A stretch of DNA of 64,000 nt, from assembly GCA_900314565.1 (NCBI GenBank), contig OMVU01000005.1, positions 1 to 64,000 on the forward strand. Reading direction: 5' to 3'. A model generated the notes under the pieces. That model was not told the DNA's origin, made no database searches, and was given only the letters and a program-made list of their open reading frames with translations. How positions within the stretch are numbered: the first letter of the stretch is position 1; each line of letters opens with the position of its first letter. A program made the translations under genes and the position numbers. The DNA is from an uncultured Eubacteriales bacterium (lineage in GTDB: Bacteria; Bacillota; Clostridia; Lachnospirales; Lachnospiraceae). Below are positions 8,121 to 15,085 of this stretch, piece by piece.

Positions 8121-8917
8121 AACAGGGCACCTCCTCCCGCTCTCTGATCTTCATCCTCAAGATTTCTCGTGAGGTAGGTAAATACGCAGATGAGAAGCAG
8201 CAGGATCAGCGCGATCAGTGATCCGCCGTTCCAGTTGTATGCGGCGAAATAGCTGCCGATCAGGCTTCCCATAATATACGTGCTGTTGTAGAGCATATCC
8301 AGGACGACATAGTTCGTCATCGCCGGAAGAAATACCATCGCCACACCGCTCACGATGCCCGGGACGGACAGCGGAAGCGTGATCTTGAAAAAGGCGTCAA
8401 CGTCATTTGCCCCGAGATCCTTGGCCGCCTCGATGAGTGAAGGATCAAGACGGGAGATCGTCGTATAGATCGGCAGGATCATGAAGGGCAGAAAGTCATA
8501 TGTCATACCGATGACCGCGTTGAGGAACGGATAATAGGCAATGTTTTCCTCGAGCACGGTAAGGATCTCCTTGAGCGCCGTGATACGGAGCGAGAAATTG
8601 ATCCACATCGGCAAAATGAAGACCAGAAGCATCGCCGACTTCCTCTTCACCCTGCTCTTCGCAAGGATGTAGGCTGTCGGATAGGCGATCGCAAGGCAGA
8701 CAAGAGTCGTCGTGAGTGCGATCACAATACTGTAAAAAAGTGTTCCGAGTGTATTCGGATCCGTAAAGAATCCGATAAAATTGCGGAGCGATACATGGCC
8801 GTCCCTGTCCGTGAACGCATAATATACGAGCACGAAAAGCGGAATGACCACAAAGACCGCAAGAAAGATCACATACGGAATACTCAGATTCTTTCTGGAA
8901 AAACGAAACGTGCGCAT
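8117..8917 (-). CDS. potB: Spermidine/putrescine ABC transporter permease PotB
   Basis: The second channel subunit, 266 residues with six predicted membrane helices. Its EAA loop is IEAAKDLGANDVDAFFKITL. The order ATPase-PotB-PotC-PotD is the classical pot arrangement. It begins 13 bases after the potA stop and overlaps potC by four bases. Confidence 0.93.
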   Translation of the reverse strand: MRTFRFSRKNLSIPYVIFLAVFVVIPLFVLVYYAFTDRDGHVSLRNFIGFFTDPNTLGTLFYSIVIALTTTLVCLAIAYPTAYILAKSRVKRKSAMLLVFILPMWINFSLRITALKEILTVLEENIAYYPFLNAVIGMTYDFLPFMILPIYTTISRLDPSLIEAAKDLGANDVDAFFKITLPLSVPGIVSGVAMVFLPAMTNYVVLDMLYNSTYIMGSLIGSYFAAYNWNGGSLIALILLLLICVFTYLTRNLEDEDQRAGGGALL

Positions 8918-8930
8918 TGCCGCATCCCCC

Positions 8931-10373
8931 TTATCGATTCAGTTTGAAGGACATTTTTTCCACCGGCATGATAAGCCCTACGTGGTCGTCCATATTCCAC
9001 AGGTATTCGTCGTCCACGACCAGATCCTGCTCAAGGTCCGTGTGGATGACATAGCTGTAGTGGTCGCCCTTGTAGATCAGATTGCTGATATATCCCTCGA
9101 TCAGACCTTCCTCCACCTTGTCGGTCATCGAAATATCCTGCGGCTCGATCGAGGCCGTGATCTTCGTTCTCGCCGGATCGATCGTCTCGCCGTGTCCGTC
9201 GACCAGTGTTCCGTCCGGCTGCCGCCTGCTTCCAGGAATGATCTTCGTGACGCTCGTATCGAGCATCTTTCCGTTGAACTCCAGTCTGTATTCGCTGTTG
9301 ATATCGACCGTAAAGTAATTCGTATGGTCCTCGGCGATCATAATGTGGATATTGTCCGGATCCACGTACATGCCGACGACATCTCCCACCGTCGCCGTGT
9401 GCACCGAGCGGGCGACGATCTCGTTCCGCCCCGACTCGATCGTGATCTCATAGTGCATGCCCTTGAAGATGACCGAAATGACATGGCCACGGATGATTCC
9501 CTTCTCCGGGGACGTGATCTCGACGTCCTCCGGCCGGACGACCGCGGTGATGTGCGTTCCCTCCTCCACGTCGTCGACGCAGGTAAATTCGCCTCCGCAG
9601 AAGCGGGCTTTCATTTTTCCGATCATGATCCCGTTGAAAATGTTGCTCTCCCCGATGAAGTCGGCAACGAAGGCGTTCTTCGGCTCGTTGTAAATATCCT
9701 CGGGCGTACCGATCTGCTGCGTCTTGCCCTCGGACATGACTACGATGCGGTCGGACATCGTCAGCGCCTCCTCCTGATCATGGGTGACGTAAATGAACGT
9801 AATGCCGAGCGAGTCATGCATCTGCTTGAGCTCGATCTGCATTTCCTTGCGCATCTTGAGATCCAGCGCGCCGAGCGGCTCGTCGAGGAGCAGGATCGCC
9901 GGCTCATTGACAAGGGCTCTCGCGATCGCAATTCTCTGCTGCTGACCGCCGGAGAGCGTCGTGACAGCGCGGCCCTCGAAGCCTTCCAGATCGACCAGGT
10001 CGAGGACCTTCTCGACCTTTCTCTTTATCTCGGCCTCCTTCATCTTCTTCTGACGAAGACCGAAGGCGATATTCTCATAAATATTCATATGCGGAAAGAG
10101 CGCGTACCGCTGGAATACTGTGTTGATCGGCCGCTCATAAGGCGGAAGGGATGTGATATCCCGCCCCTCAAGAAGGATCTGGCCGTCCGTCGGAAGATCG
10201 AAGCCCGCAATCATGCGGAGCGTCGTCGTCTTGCCGCAGCCGGACGGGCCCAGGAACGTGACGAACTCTCCTCTCTTCACTTCGAGGTTAAAGTCCGAAA
10301 CCGCCTCAAAACCATCCTCAAAACGGCGGGTGATATGTCTCAGCTCAATAATATTATCCTTTTTTTCCTGCAT
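8931..10373 (-). CDS. potA: Spermidine/putrescine ABC transporter ATP-binding protein with duplicated C-terminal module
   Basis: The ATPase that powers polyamine import. Walker A is GPSGCGKTT (about residue 38), the ABC signature is LSGGQQQR, and Walker B is ILLLDEPLGALD. At 480 residues it is about 100 longer than most PotA proteins. The excess lies in the C-terminal regulatory region, which holds two related TOBE-like blocks. The first runs from RPEDVEI through RGHVISVIFKGMHYEI (about 275-345), and the second from EPQDISM through EGYISNLIYKGDHYSYVI (about 400-480). The start has a purine-rich binding site (GGGGGAAAGAG). It lies 36 bases downstream of the cupin regulator, evidently the same transcript. 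Confidence 0.93.
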   Translation of the reverse strand: MQEKKDNIIELRHITRRFEDGFEAVSDFNLEVKRGEFVTFLGPSGCGKTTTLRMIAGFDLPTDGQILLEGRDITSLPPYERPINTVFQRYALFPHMNIYENIAFGLRQKKMKEAEIKRKVEKVLDLVDLEGFEGRAVTTLSGGQQQRIAIARALVNEPAILLLDEPLGALDLKMRKEMQIELKQMHDSLGITFIYVTHDQEEALTMSDRIVVMSEGKTQQIGTPEDIYNEPKNAFVADFIGESNIFNGIMIGKMKARFCGGEFTCVDDVEEGTHITAVVRPEDVEITSPEKGIIRGHVISVIFKGMHYEITIESGRNEIVARSVHTATVGDVVGMYVDPDNIHIMIAEDHTNYFTVDINSEYRLEFNGKMLDTSVTKIIPGSRRQPDGTLVDGHGETIDPARTKITASIEPQDISMTDKVEEGLIEGYISNLIYKGDHYSYVIHTDLEQDLVVDDEYLWNMDDHVGLIMPVEKMSFKLNR

Positions 10374-10409
10374 GGTGCTCTTTCCCCCGCAATGTATCTT
10401 TATTCCGCC

Positions 10410-10967
10410 TCAGAAAGTAGGCGGTGTGCTCACCCATATGAATTCCGCGTCCTTCCGGTACGGATTTTCGATATAGTGTTCGCAGTCAGATGAAAAATAA
10501 AAGCTCTCGCCCGGCCCCACGTTGTAGACTTTTTCTCCAAGATGGATCCGGATCCTCCCGGTCAGTATGTAGCCGAACTCTTCTCCCTCGTGAGGCTTGT
10601 GCTCAAAGATCTTCTGCAGACCCTTCAGGGAAACGAGGATCGGCTCCATCCGATTCTTCTGGGCAGTCGGAACGATCCACTGTACGCTCGTCCCGTTCTC
10701 ATCGATCTTCTCGAAAAACCCGTCCTTTTGGAAGACTACCTGCTCCTCGGCTGCCTCCTCAAAAAAATCGGACGGTGTCGTTCCGAGACACTCGATCAGA
10801 TCGAGCAAGGTTACGACCGAGGGTGCTACCAGACCGTTCTCAAGCTGGGAGATATATCCTTTCGTAAGCTCCGTGCGGTCTGCGAGCTCCTGCTGTGTCA
10901 GGGCGTTCAGGTTCCGAAGCTCCCTTATCTTCCGTCCGATACTCCTGTTGATCTGATCCGCTTCCAT
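10410..10967 (-). CDS. XRE family regulator with C-terminal cupin domain (polyamine operon regulator)
   Basis: 185 residues: an N-terminal Cro/CI-type helix-turn-helix (about 8-65, with LTQQELADRTELTKGYISQLE) and a cupin sensor domain (about 110-180, HEGEEFGYILTGRIRIHLG). This PuuR-like architecture is usually a polyamine- or small-ligand-responsive repressor. Being first in the pot operon, it very probably controls polyamine uptake and itself. Promoter at 11040-11067. Confidence 0.9.
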   Translation of the reverse strand: MEADQINRSIGRKIRELRNLNALTQQELADRTELTKGYISQLENGLVAPSVVTLLDLIECLGTTPSDFFEEAAEEQVVFQKDGFFEKIDENGTSVQWIVPTAQKNRMEPILVSLKGLQKIFEHKPHEGEEFGYILTGRIRIHLGEKVYNVGPGESFYFSSDCEHYIENPYRKDAEFIWVSTPPTF

Positions 10968-11039
10968 GTGCGCTCCATTTCTATTTGTTTTTTAATTTGA
11001 AACTTTTAATAAGATTTTACTAAACAAGGCACTTCACTG

Positions 11040-11067
11040 ATTATAATACTATTGATCCAAAAGTCAA
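11040..11067 (-). promoter_or_regulatory. Promoter of the pot operon
   Basis: Minus-strand TTGACT (11067-11062), 16 bases, then TATAAT (11045-11040). It is followed by about 70 bases of AT-rich leader before the regulator ATG at 10967, where an autoregulatory operator could lie. Confidence 0.8.
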
Positions 11068-11069
11068 CC

Positions 11070-11181
11070 TTTTTCATCTCCCGGGCAGAATTTTTCATCT
11101 CCCGGGCAGAATTCCCCGTAAGTCTTTTCACCGCTTACGCAGTATTTCCCTGTAAGCCTTTTCACCGCTTACGCAGTATTT
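11070..11181. repeat. Two adjacent tandem duplications upstream of the pot promoter
   Basis: A 21-bp unit (TTTTTCATCTCCCGGGCAGAA) is perfectly repeated at 11070-11090 and 11091-11111. It is followed by a 33/34-bp unit repeated at 11115-11147 and 11148-11181. Each 33-bp unit contains a small inverted repeat GTAAG...CTTAC. They fill the gap between the pot -35 box and the tRNA terminator. Confidence 0.85.
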
Positions 11182-11209
11182 CTGTGATGCAGATCTGCGG
11201 TAAATGCAC

Positions 11210-11238
11210 AAAAAACCGCAGGCACTGCAGCCTGCGGT
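11210..11238 (-). terminator. Intrinsic terminator downstream of the second tRNA-Gly
   Basis: A nine-pair stem ACCGCAGGC/GCCTGCGGT (11215-11223 with 11230-11238) with a six-base loop. On the minus strand it is followed by a T run (11215-11210). Confidence 0.85.
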
Positions 11239-11318
11239 CATCAAAATCATTCTTTATTTCTTCAGCATAAGAAAAGACCCGAACCACCCCTGTAAGGCGA
11301 TCCGGACCCCTCCCTCAG

Positions 11319-11390
11319 AGCGCGAGACGGGGATCGAACCCGCGACCCCCACCTTGGCAAGGTGGTGCTCCACCGCTGAGCCACTCGCGC
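11319..11390 (-). tRNA. tRNA-Gly (anticodon GCC), second copy
   Basis: Identical to the tRNA at 5695-5766, with the same anticodon loop TTGCCAA, T loop and uncoded CCA. The immediate flanks (the few bases just before the mature 5' end and just after the 3' end) are also shared, which suggests duplication. The promoters differ in spacer sequence. Confidence 0.97.
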
Positions 11391-11418
11391 ATTGTGTGTC
11401 GTATTCACGACACAGGGA

Positions 11419-11447
11419 ATAATACATGAAAAAAATATGTTTGTCAA
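11419..11447 (-). promoter_or_regulatory. Promoter of tRNA-Gly (second copy)
   Basis: TTGACA (11447-11442) and TATTAT (11424-11419) on the minus strand, spacing 17. The boxes and spacing match those of the first tRNA copy. Confidence 0.85.
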
Positions 11448-11461
11448 CAACAAATTTTTTC

Positions 11462-12226
11462 TCACTCCGCCTTAATGATCGCCGAGAGCACATACTGACT
11501 GCTCCGGAAATTCTTCTGGCTGATATTCTCAAGACGGATCAGGTCCAGATCGAGCCACAGTTCATCCGCAGTCACAAGAATATGCGCGAAGAGACAGCCG
11601 AAATCGAACTCGTCCCATCGCCCCATCCTGTCGATATCCCTCTTTTTCGAGAAGAAGTGGATCCTGTTCGCCATGACGACAAAACGCCACGGCTGCGCAT
11701 TGAATGCGGACGGCGCGAGTCTGGCCACCTCGATGATGTCCTGCGTCCACCTGCGCGGGTCTTCCTTGAAGATGCACAGATCCTGCACAGACAGTCTTCT
11801 GGCATCGACTGCTCTTCTGGTGAGCGGCCCGTCCGGCTTCCCGAATGCAAGCACAATGATAAATTCCTTGTCCCCTCTCTGCTTTGCATCCCTGTAGCTG
11901 ACATTTCCGAGAAAACAGCTGGCGATCCCGAGCGTCAGCATATACAGGCTGATCTGCTCCATGATACATCCCGCGTTCATCATATAGCGGTCTTTTTTCT
12001 CCGAATAAATGCTGAGGTAGTAGGGAGCCTTCACACCGAAAAATCCCCACGGAGCATGCTTTCCGTCCGTATTGTCGGTGATGCCGATCTCCGTACTGAT
12101 TCCCGGTGAAAGGAACTGGGCATCCTCAAAGAACGCTCCGATCGCAGCGAGCTGCTCCGGATCGATCGCCTCCATCAGAAATTTCCTGTTTGATTTTCTT
12201 AAAGAAATAGCTTCATATAAATTCAT
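11462..12226 (-). CDS. Nitroreductase family protein (TM1586-like)
   Basis: A 254-residue FMN-dependent nitroreductase-fold protein of the TM1586-like branch. The N-terminal block IYEAISLRKSNRKF-like (residues 3-16) contains the Arg/Ser residues that contact FMN phosphate. It contains two half-domains rather than the typical dimeric form, with a later ARLAPSAFNAQPWRFVV block that matches the family's second signature. The substrate is unknown. No membrane segment. It stands alone between the tRNA and the divergent ilvE gene. Confidence 0.82.
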   Translation of the reverse strand: MNLYEAISLRKSNRKFLMEAIDPEQLAAIGAFFEDAQFLSPGISTEIGITDNTDGKHAPWGFFGVKAPYYLSIYSEKKDRYMMNAGCIMEQISLYMLTLGIASCFLGNVSYRDAKQRGDKEFIIVLAFGKPDGPLTRRAVDARRLSVQDLCIFKEDPRRWTQDIIEVARLAPSAFNAQPWRFVVMANRIHFFSKKRDIDRMGRWDEFDFGCLFAHILVTADELWLDLDLIRLENISQKNFRSSQYVLSAIIKAE

Positions 12227-12260
12227 GCCACAAGTTTAACGCATGATTCCGCCGATTTCA

Positions 12261-12283
12261 ACGGGGATTTTTAAATTCCCCGT
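12261..12283. other. Small hairpin in the nitroreductase-ilvE divergent region
   Basis: ACGGGGA at 12261-12267 pairs with TCCCCGT at 12277-12283 around an AT-rich loop. It lies upstream of the ilvE promoter and in the 5' region of the nitroreductase gene. It may be an operator or part of a leader. The role is unknown. Confidence 0.4.
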
Positions 12284-12327
12284 AACATTTTCGTAACAAA
12301 GTCATCGGAAAGGGCTTTATGCGTTTA

Positions 12328-12355
12328 TTGACATTCATTTTCAAAGGGATATAAT
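12328..12355 (+). promoter_or_regulatory. Consensus promoter of ilvE
   Basis: A perfect TTGACA (12328-12333) and perfect TATAAT (12350-12355), 16 bases apart, on the plus strand. It implies transcription starting near 12362, about 235 bases ahead of the ilvE start codon. Confidence 0.9.
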
Positions 12356-12361
12356 ATTCTT

Positions 12362-12596
12362 TAATTGTTCAATATATTCATATTCCAATTCAGTGTCACG
12401 GTCCGCATGTCCGTCATGGGATGCTCTTTTTAAGTTTCGCAACTGCCGATCGAAGGCAGGGCCTGCTTTGGCAGATGCTCATGCAGGTACCCGGGGCAGC
12501 GTCTTTTCTGAAAGGGCACTTTCATTATGACCCGGCGAAAAGCTCCGTATATACAGCGGCAGAACACTGAAAAATTTTTCATGCAGGAGGCAGGAT
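12362..12596 (+). other. Long structured leader of ilvE, class not recognised
   Basis: About 235 bases lie between the promoter and ilvE without a credible gene. The central part holds consecutive potential hairpins: CTGCC...GGCAG, CTGC-TTTG-GCAG and a GC-rich stretch around 12465-12505. No T-box signature, branched-chain codon run, SRP domain IV or known riboswitch core was found. A regulatory leader is inferred only from length and structure. Confidence 0.45.
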
Positions 12597-13619
12597 ATGG
12601 AAAAGAAAAATATCGACTGGGGCAGTCTCGGCTTTGCTTATATGCCGACAGACAAAAGATATGTCTCTAACTTCAAGGACGGCGCATGGGATGAGGGCGC
12701 TCTCATCGATGATCCGACCGTAACGATCTCCGAGTCTGCAGGTGTTCTGCAGTATGCGCAGACTGTTTTCGAAGGTCTGAAGGCTTATACAACAGAAGAC
12801 GGCCACATCGTCTGCTTCCGCCCGGACCTCAACGCATCGAGAATGGCTGACTCCGCGAGACGTCTTGAGATGCCGGTATTCCCGGAAGACCGTTTTGTCG
12901 AAGCTGTCAAGGCAGTCGTCAAGGCGAACGCCGCGTGGGTACCGCCCTACGGCTCCGGCGCGACCCTCTACATCCGCCCCTATATGTTCGGTTCCGACGC
13001 AGTCATCGGCGTCAAGCCGGCAACAGAGTACCAGTTCCGCATCTTCGTTACACCGGTCGGCCCGTACTTCAAGGGCGGCGCAAAGCCGATCACGCTCAAG
13101 ATCGCGGACTTTGACCGCGCTGCTCCCCGCGGAACAGGCCACATCAAAGCAGGCCTCAACTATGCGATGAGCCTTCACGCAATTGTTCAGGCGCATAACC
13201 AGGGCTTCGCAGAGAATCTGTATCCGGATTCGGCGACCCGTACAAAGGTCGAGGAGACCGGCGGCGCAAATATCATCTTCATCAAGGGCAATAAGTTCGT
13301 CACTGTAGGTTCCCCGACGATCCTTCCGTCCATTACAAGACGTTCCCTTGAGTATGTCGCAGAGCATTACCTTGGCCTTGAGGTCGAGGAGAGGGATGTT
13401 CCGCTCACCGAGCTTCCGGAGTTCGACGAGGCCGGTCTCTGCGGAACAGCAGCTGTCATCTCTCCGGTCGGCAAGATCGTGAACGGGGATCAGGAGATCT
13501 GCTTCCCGAGCGGCATGGAGAAAATGGGTCCGACGATTCAGAAGCTTTATGACACCCTTACCGGAATCCAGATGGGCCGTATTGAGGCACCGGAAGGATG
13601 GATCTGCAGGATCGACTGA
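12597..13619 (+). CDS. ilvE: Branched-chain amino acid aminotransferase
   Basis: Catalyses the last step of valine, leucine and isoleucine synthesis and the first step of their breakdown, using PLP. At 340 residues it is typical of the long (type II, BCAT2-like) form. Visible landmarks are QTVFEGLKAY near the start of the fold, the PLP-lysine region GTGHIKAGLNYAMS (around residue 185), and the cofactor phosphate-binding block LCGTAAVISPVG near 285. AGGAGG lies six bases before ATG. Monocistronic, with its own strong promoter and terminator. The long leader suggests transcript-level control, perhaps by amino acid supply. Confidence 0.95.
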   Translation: MEKKNIDWGSLGFAYMPTDKRYVSNFKDGAWDEGALIDDPTVTISESAGVLQYAQTVFEGLKAYTTEDGHIVCFRPDLNASRMADSARRLEMPVFPEDRFVEAVKAVVKANAAWVPPYGSGATLYIRPYMFGSDAVIGVKPATEYQFRIFVTPVGPYFKGGAKPITLKIADFDRAAPRGTGHIKAGLNYAMSLHAIVQAHNQGFAENLYPDSATRTKVEETGGANIIFIKGNKFVTVGSPTILPSITRRSLEYVAEHYLGLEVEERDVPLTELPEFDEAGLCGTAAVISPVGKIVNGDQEICFPSGMEKMGPTIQKLYDTLTGIQMGRIEAPEGWICRID

Positions 13620-13638
13620 ATCGAATCCGGCCTTTACC

Positions 13639-13732
13639 GTGCCTTCTCTTAAGGAGAAGGCACGTACACGTAAACAGAAACATGAAAAGAGCCATCCCCG
13701 GCAGATATTCCTTCGGGTATGGCTCTTTTTTT
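13639..13732 (+). terminator. Tandem hairpins and intrinsic terminator after ilvE
   Basis: First hairpin: GTGCCTTCTC at 13639-13648 with 13654-13663. Second: AAAAGAGCCAT at 13685-13695 with ATGGCTCTTTT at 13719-13729, then a T run to 13732. The A run on the left side lets the second stem also act on the minus strand. Confidence 0.85.
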
Positions 13733-13807
13733 GACCTTTATTCTGTTTTCAGGATACCTCCCGTCCGATGACGGGATTCTTTCACCTTTTTATCAGCAGG
13801 TCTTCCA

Positions 13808-14062
13808 TCAGAGATCCTGCTCGTTCATCATCCCTCTTCCGATCCCATCGATCTCACGGATCGCTTCCATATCGTCTTCAGAGACCCGCATATTATAATG
13901 ATACGTCTTGCCGTTCGGATCCGTGACTTTCACATCCACGATCGTCCCGACATCGATGGCCGCCGGAAAGACCGTCCTCCCGAACGGCACCATCTTCGGA
14001 TGATTCGAGGTTATGCGATCCCACAACCCCTTCAGTTTAAAAAGCATCATCGGATTGATCAT
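13808..14062 (-). CDS. Small conserved-looking protein of unknown function
   Basis: An 84-residue soluble protein that I do not recognise. The N-terminus (FKLKGLWDRITSNHPKMV) is basic, the middle looks like two or three beta strands (DVGTIVDVKVTDPNGKTY), and the C-terminus is acidic. AAGGAGG precedes ATG by seven bases, so it is very likely translated. It lies 32 bases downstream of the aldolase homologue on the same strand and is probably co-transcribed with it. No cysteines and no membrane segment. Confidence 0.7.
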   Translation of the reverse strand: MINPMMLFKLKGLWDRITSNHPKMVPFGRTVFPAAIDVGTIVDVKVTDPNGKTYHYNMRVSEDDMEAIREIDGIGRGMMNEQDL

Positions 14063-14094
14063 GCAAAATCCTCCTTCAGGTCTGTATCTTCAGG

Positions 14095-14928
14095 TCATCT
14101 GTTCCTGAACAACCCGATCTTCTCCATCGCCTGTATCTTCACTGAGTGCACCGCATACGGAATGATATCCGATACCTTCACAAGACCGCTGTTGACAGCC
14201 TGAAGGATGCCCTGCCCGCAGGCGATATCAATATCCGTGAACACATTGATCTTATGGACACCACAGTCGATCGCCCTGCGGAACATCCTGTCAGAAAGAC
14301 CGGATCCCCCATGAAGTACCAGCGGAAGCTTCGCTGCGTCGGAAATCTCGCGGATCCTGTCAAAATCGACGTTCGGCGTGGAAAGATAGGTGCCCTGGGC
14401 GTTGCCCGCCGCTATGGCCAGCGCATCGATCCCGGTCCTCTTCGCGAACTCGGCAGCCTGGTCAGGCTTCGTGTGATAATCCGTGCGCTCCCTCTCCTCG
14501 AGCTCTGCGGCTTCCGGAACACGTCCGAGTTCCGCCTCAACAGACGCCCCGAACGCATGGGCGACTTTGGTGAGCTCCAGGACCCTCTCGATATTTTCCT
14601 CAAAAGGAAGGGCCGAACAGTCATAGTTTACGGAAGTGAAGCCTGCCCGAAGAGCCTGCGTGCATTTCTCAAAAGTATATCCATGGTCAAAATGAACGCC
14701 GACCGGAACAGAAGCCATCCTCGCCATCGGAAGCACAAAGGACGCGAAATCATACATGCTGCAGATATCGAGCAGTTTTTCCTCGATCCCGAGGATAACA
14801 GGACAGTCTGCCGCCTCCGCCGCCTCGATCACGCCCCGCGCCATCTCAAGATTTACGACGTTAAAGTTCGCGACAGCGTACTTTTCTGCCACGGCAGTAT
14901 CCAGTATTTCTTTCAGGTTTACGAGCAT
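14095..14928 (-). CDS. Class II fructose-bisphosphate aldolase family protein with an altered zinc site
   Basis: A 277-residue TIM-barrel protein of the class II (zinc) ketose-bisphosphate aldolase family, close in length to GatY, KbaY and IolJ. Recognisable blocks are VPVGVHFDHGYTF (first zinc His and catalytic Asp), VEAELGRV, LHGGSGLS (another zinc His), and a C-terminal KINVFTDID phosphate site. The block that normally reads AIGTxHGxY is LAIAAGNAQGTY here, so the usual zinc-ligand His is Gln (codon CAG). Activity may be lost, moved to another metal geometry, or directed to another substrate. GGAGAGAGG precedes ATG. It is upstream of the 84-residue protein. The aldol substrate is unknown. 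Confidence 0.85.
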   Translation of the reverse strand: MLVNLKEILDTAVAEKYAVANFNVVNLEMARGVIEAAEAADCPVILGIEEKLLDICSMYDFASFVLPMARMASVPVGVHFDHGYTFEKCTQALRAGFTSVNYDCSALPFEENIERVLELTKVAHAFGASVEAELGRVPEAAELEERERTDYHTKPDQAAEFAKRTGIDALAIAAGNAQGTYLSTPNVDFDRIREISDAAKLPLVLHGGSGLSDRMFRRAIDCGVHKINVFTDIDIACGQGILQAVNSGLVKVSDIIPYAVHSVKIQAMEKIGLFRNR

Positions 14929-14960
14929 ACCTCTCTCCTTTCGGTTTCGGACTTAACAGC

Positions 14961-15033
14961 CAATTGCGAAAGTCTATGCTTCATGGAAATTGTATAAACA
15001 TTCACACAATTCCATTTCGCACAGAGTTTCGCA
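14961..15033. mobile_element. Minimal palindromic element (family A), complete copy
   Basis: The left arm CAATTGCGAAAGTCTATGCT... is followed directly by a right arm ending CACAGAGTTTCGCA. The two arms are complementary over about 30 bases with few mismatches, so the element is a near-perfect hairpin. The same arm sequence occurs at 168-210 and 26849-26895. It sits between the aldolase start and the purH-like stop. Confidence 0.65.
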
Positions 15034-15085
15034 TGCGCCTGTCAGGCTTAACTTGGGCACTTGTGAAAGCCTGTCGGGCTCAAAA

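Noticed and set aside
11070..11181. Possible CRISPR array
   Set aside because: The repeats are direct tandem duplications of two different units without spacers of uniform length and without cas genes.
12362..12596. T-box or SRP RNA in the ilvE leader
   Set aside because: No AGGGTGGNACCGCG-type T-box motif and no SRP domain IV loop were found. The pieces that looked similar are GC-rich by chance.
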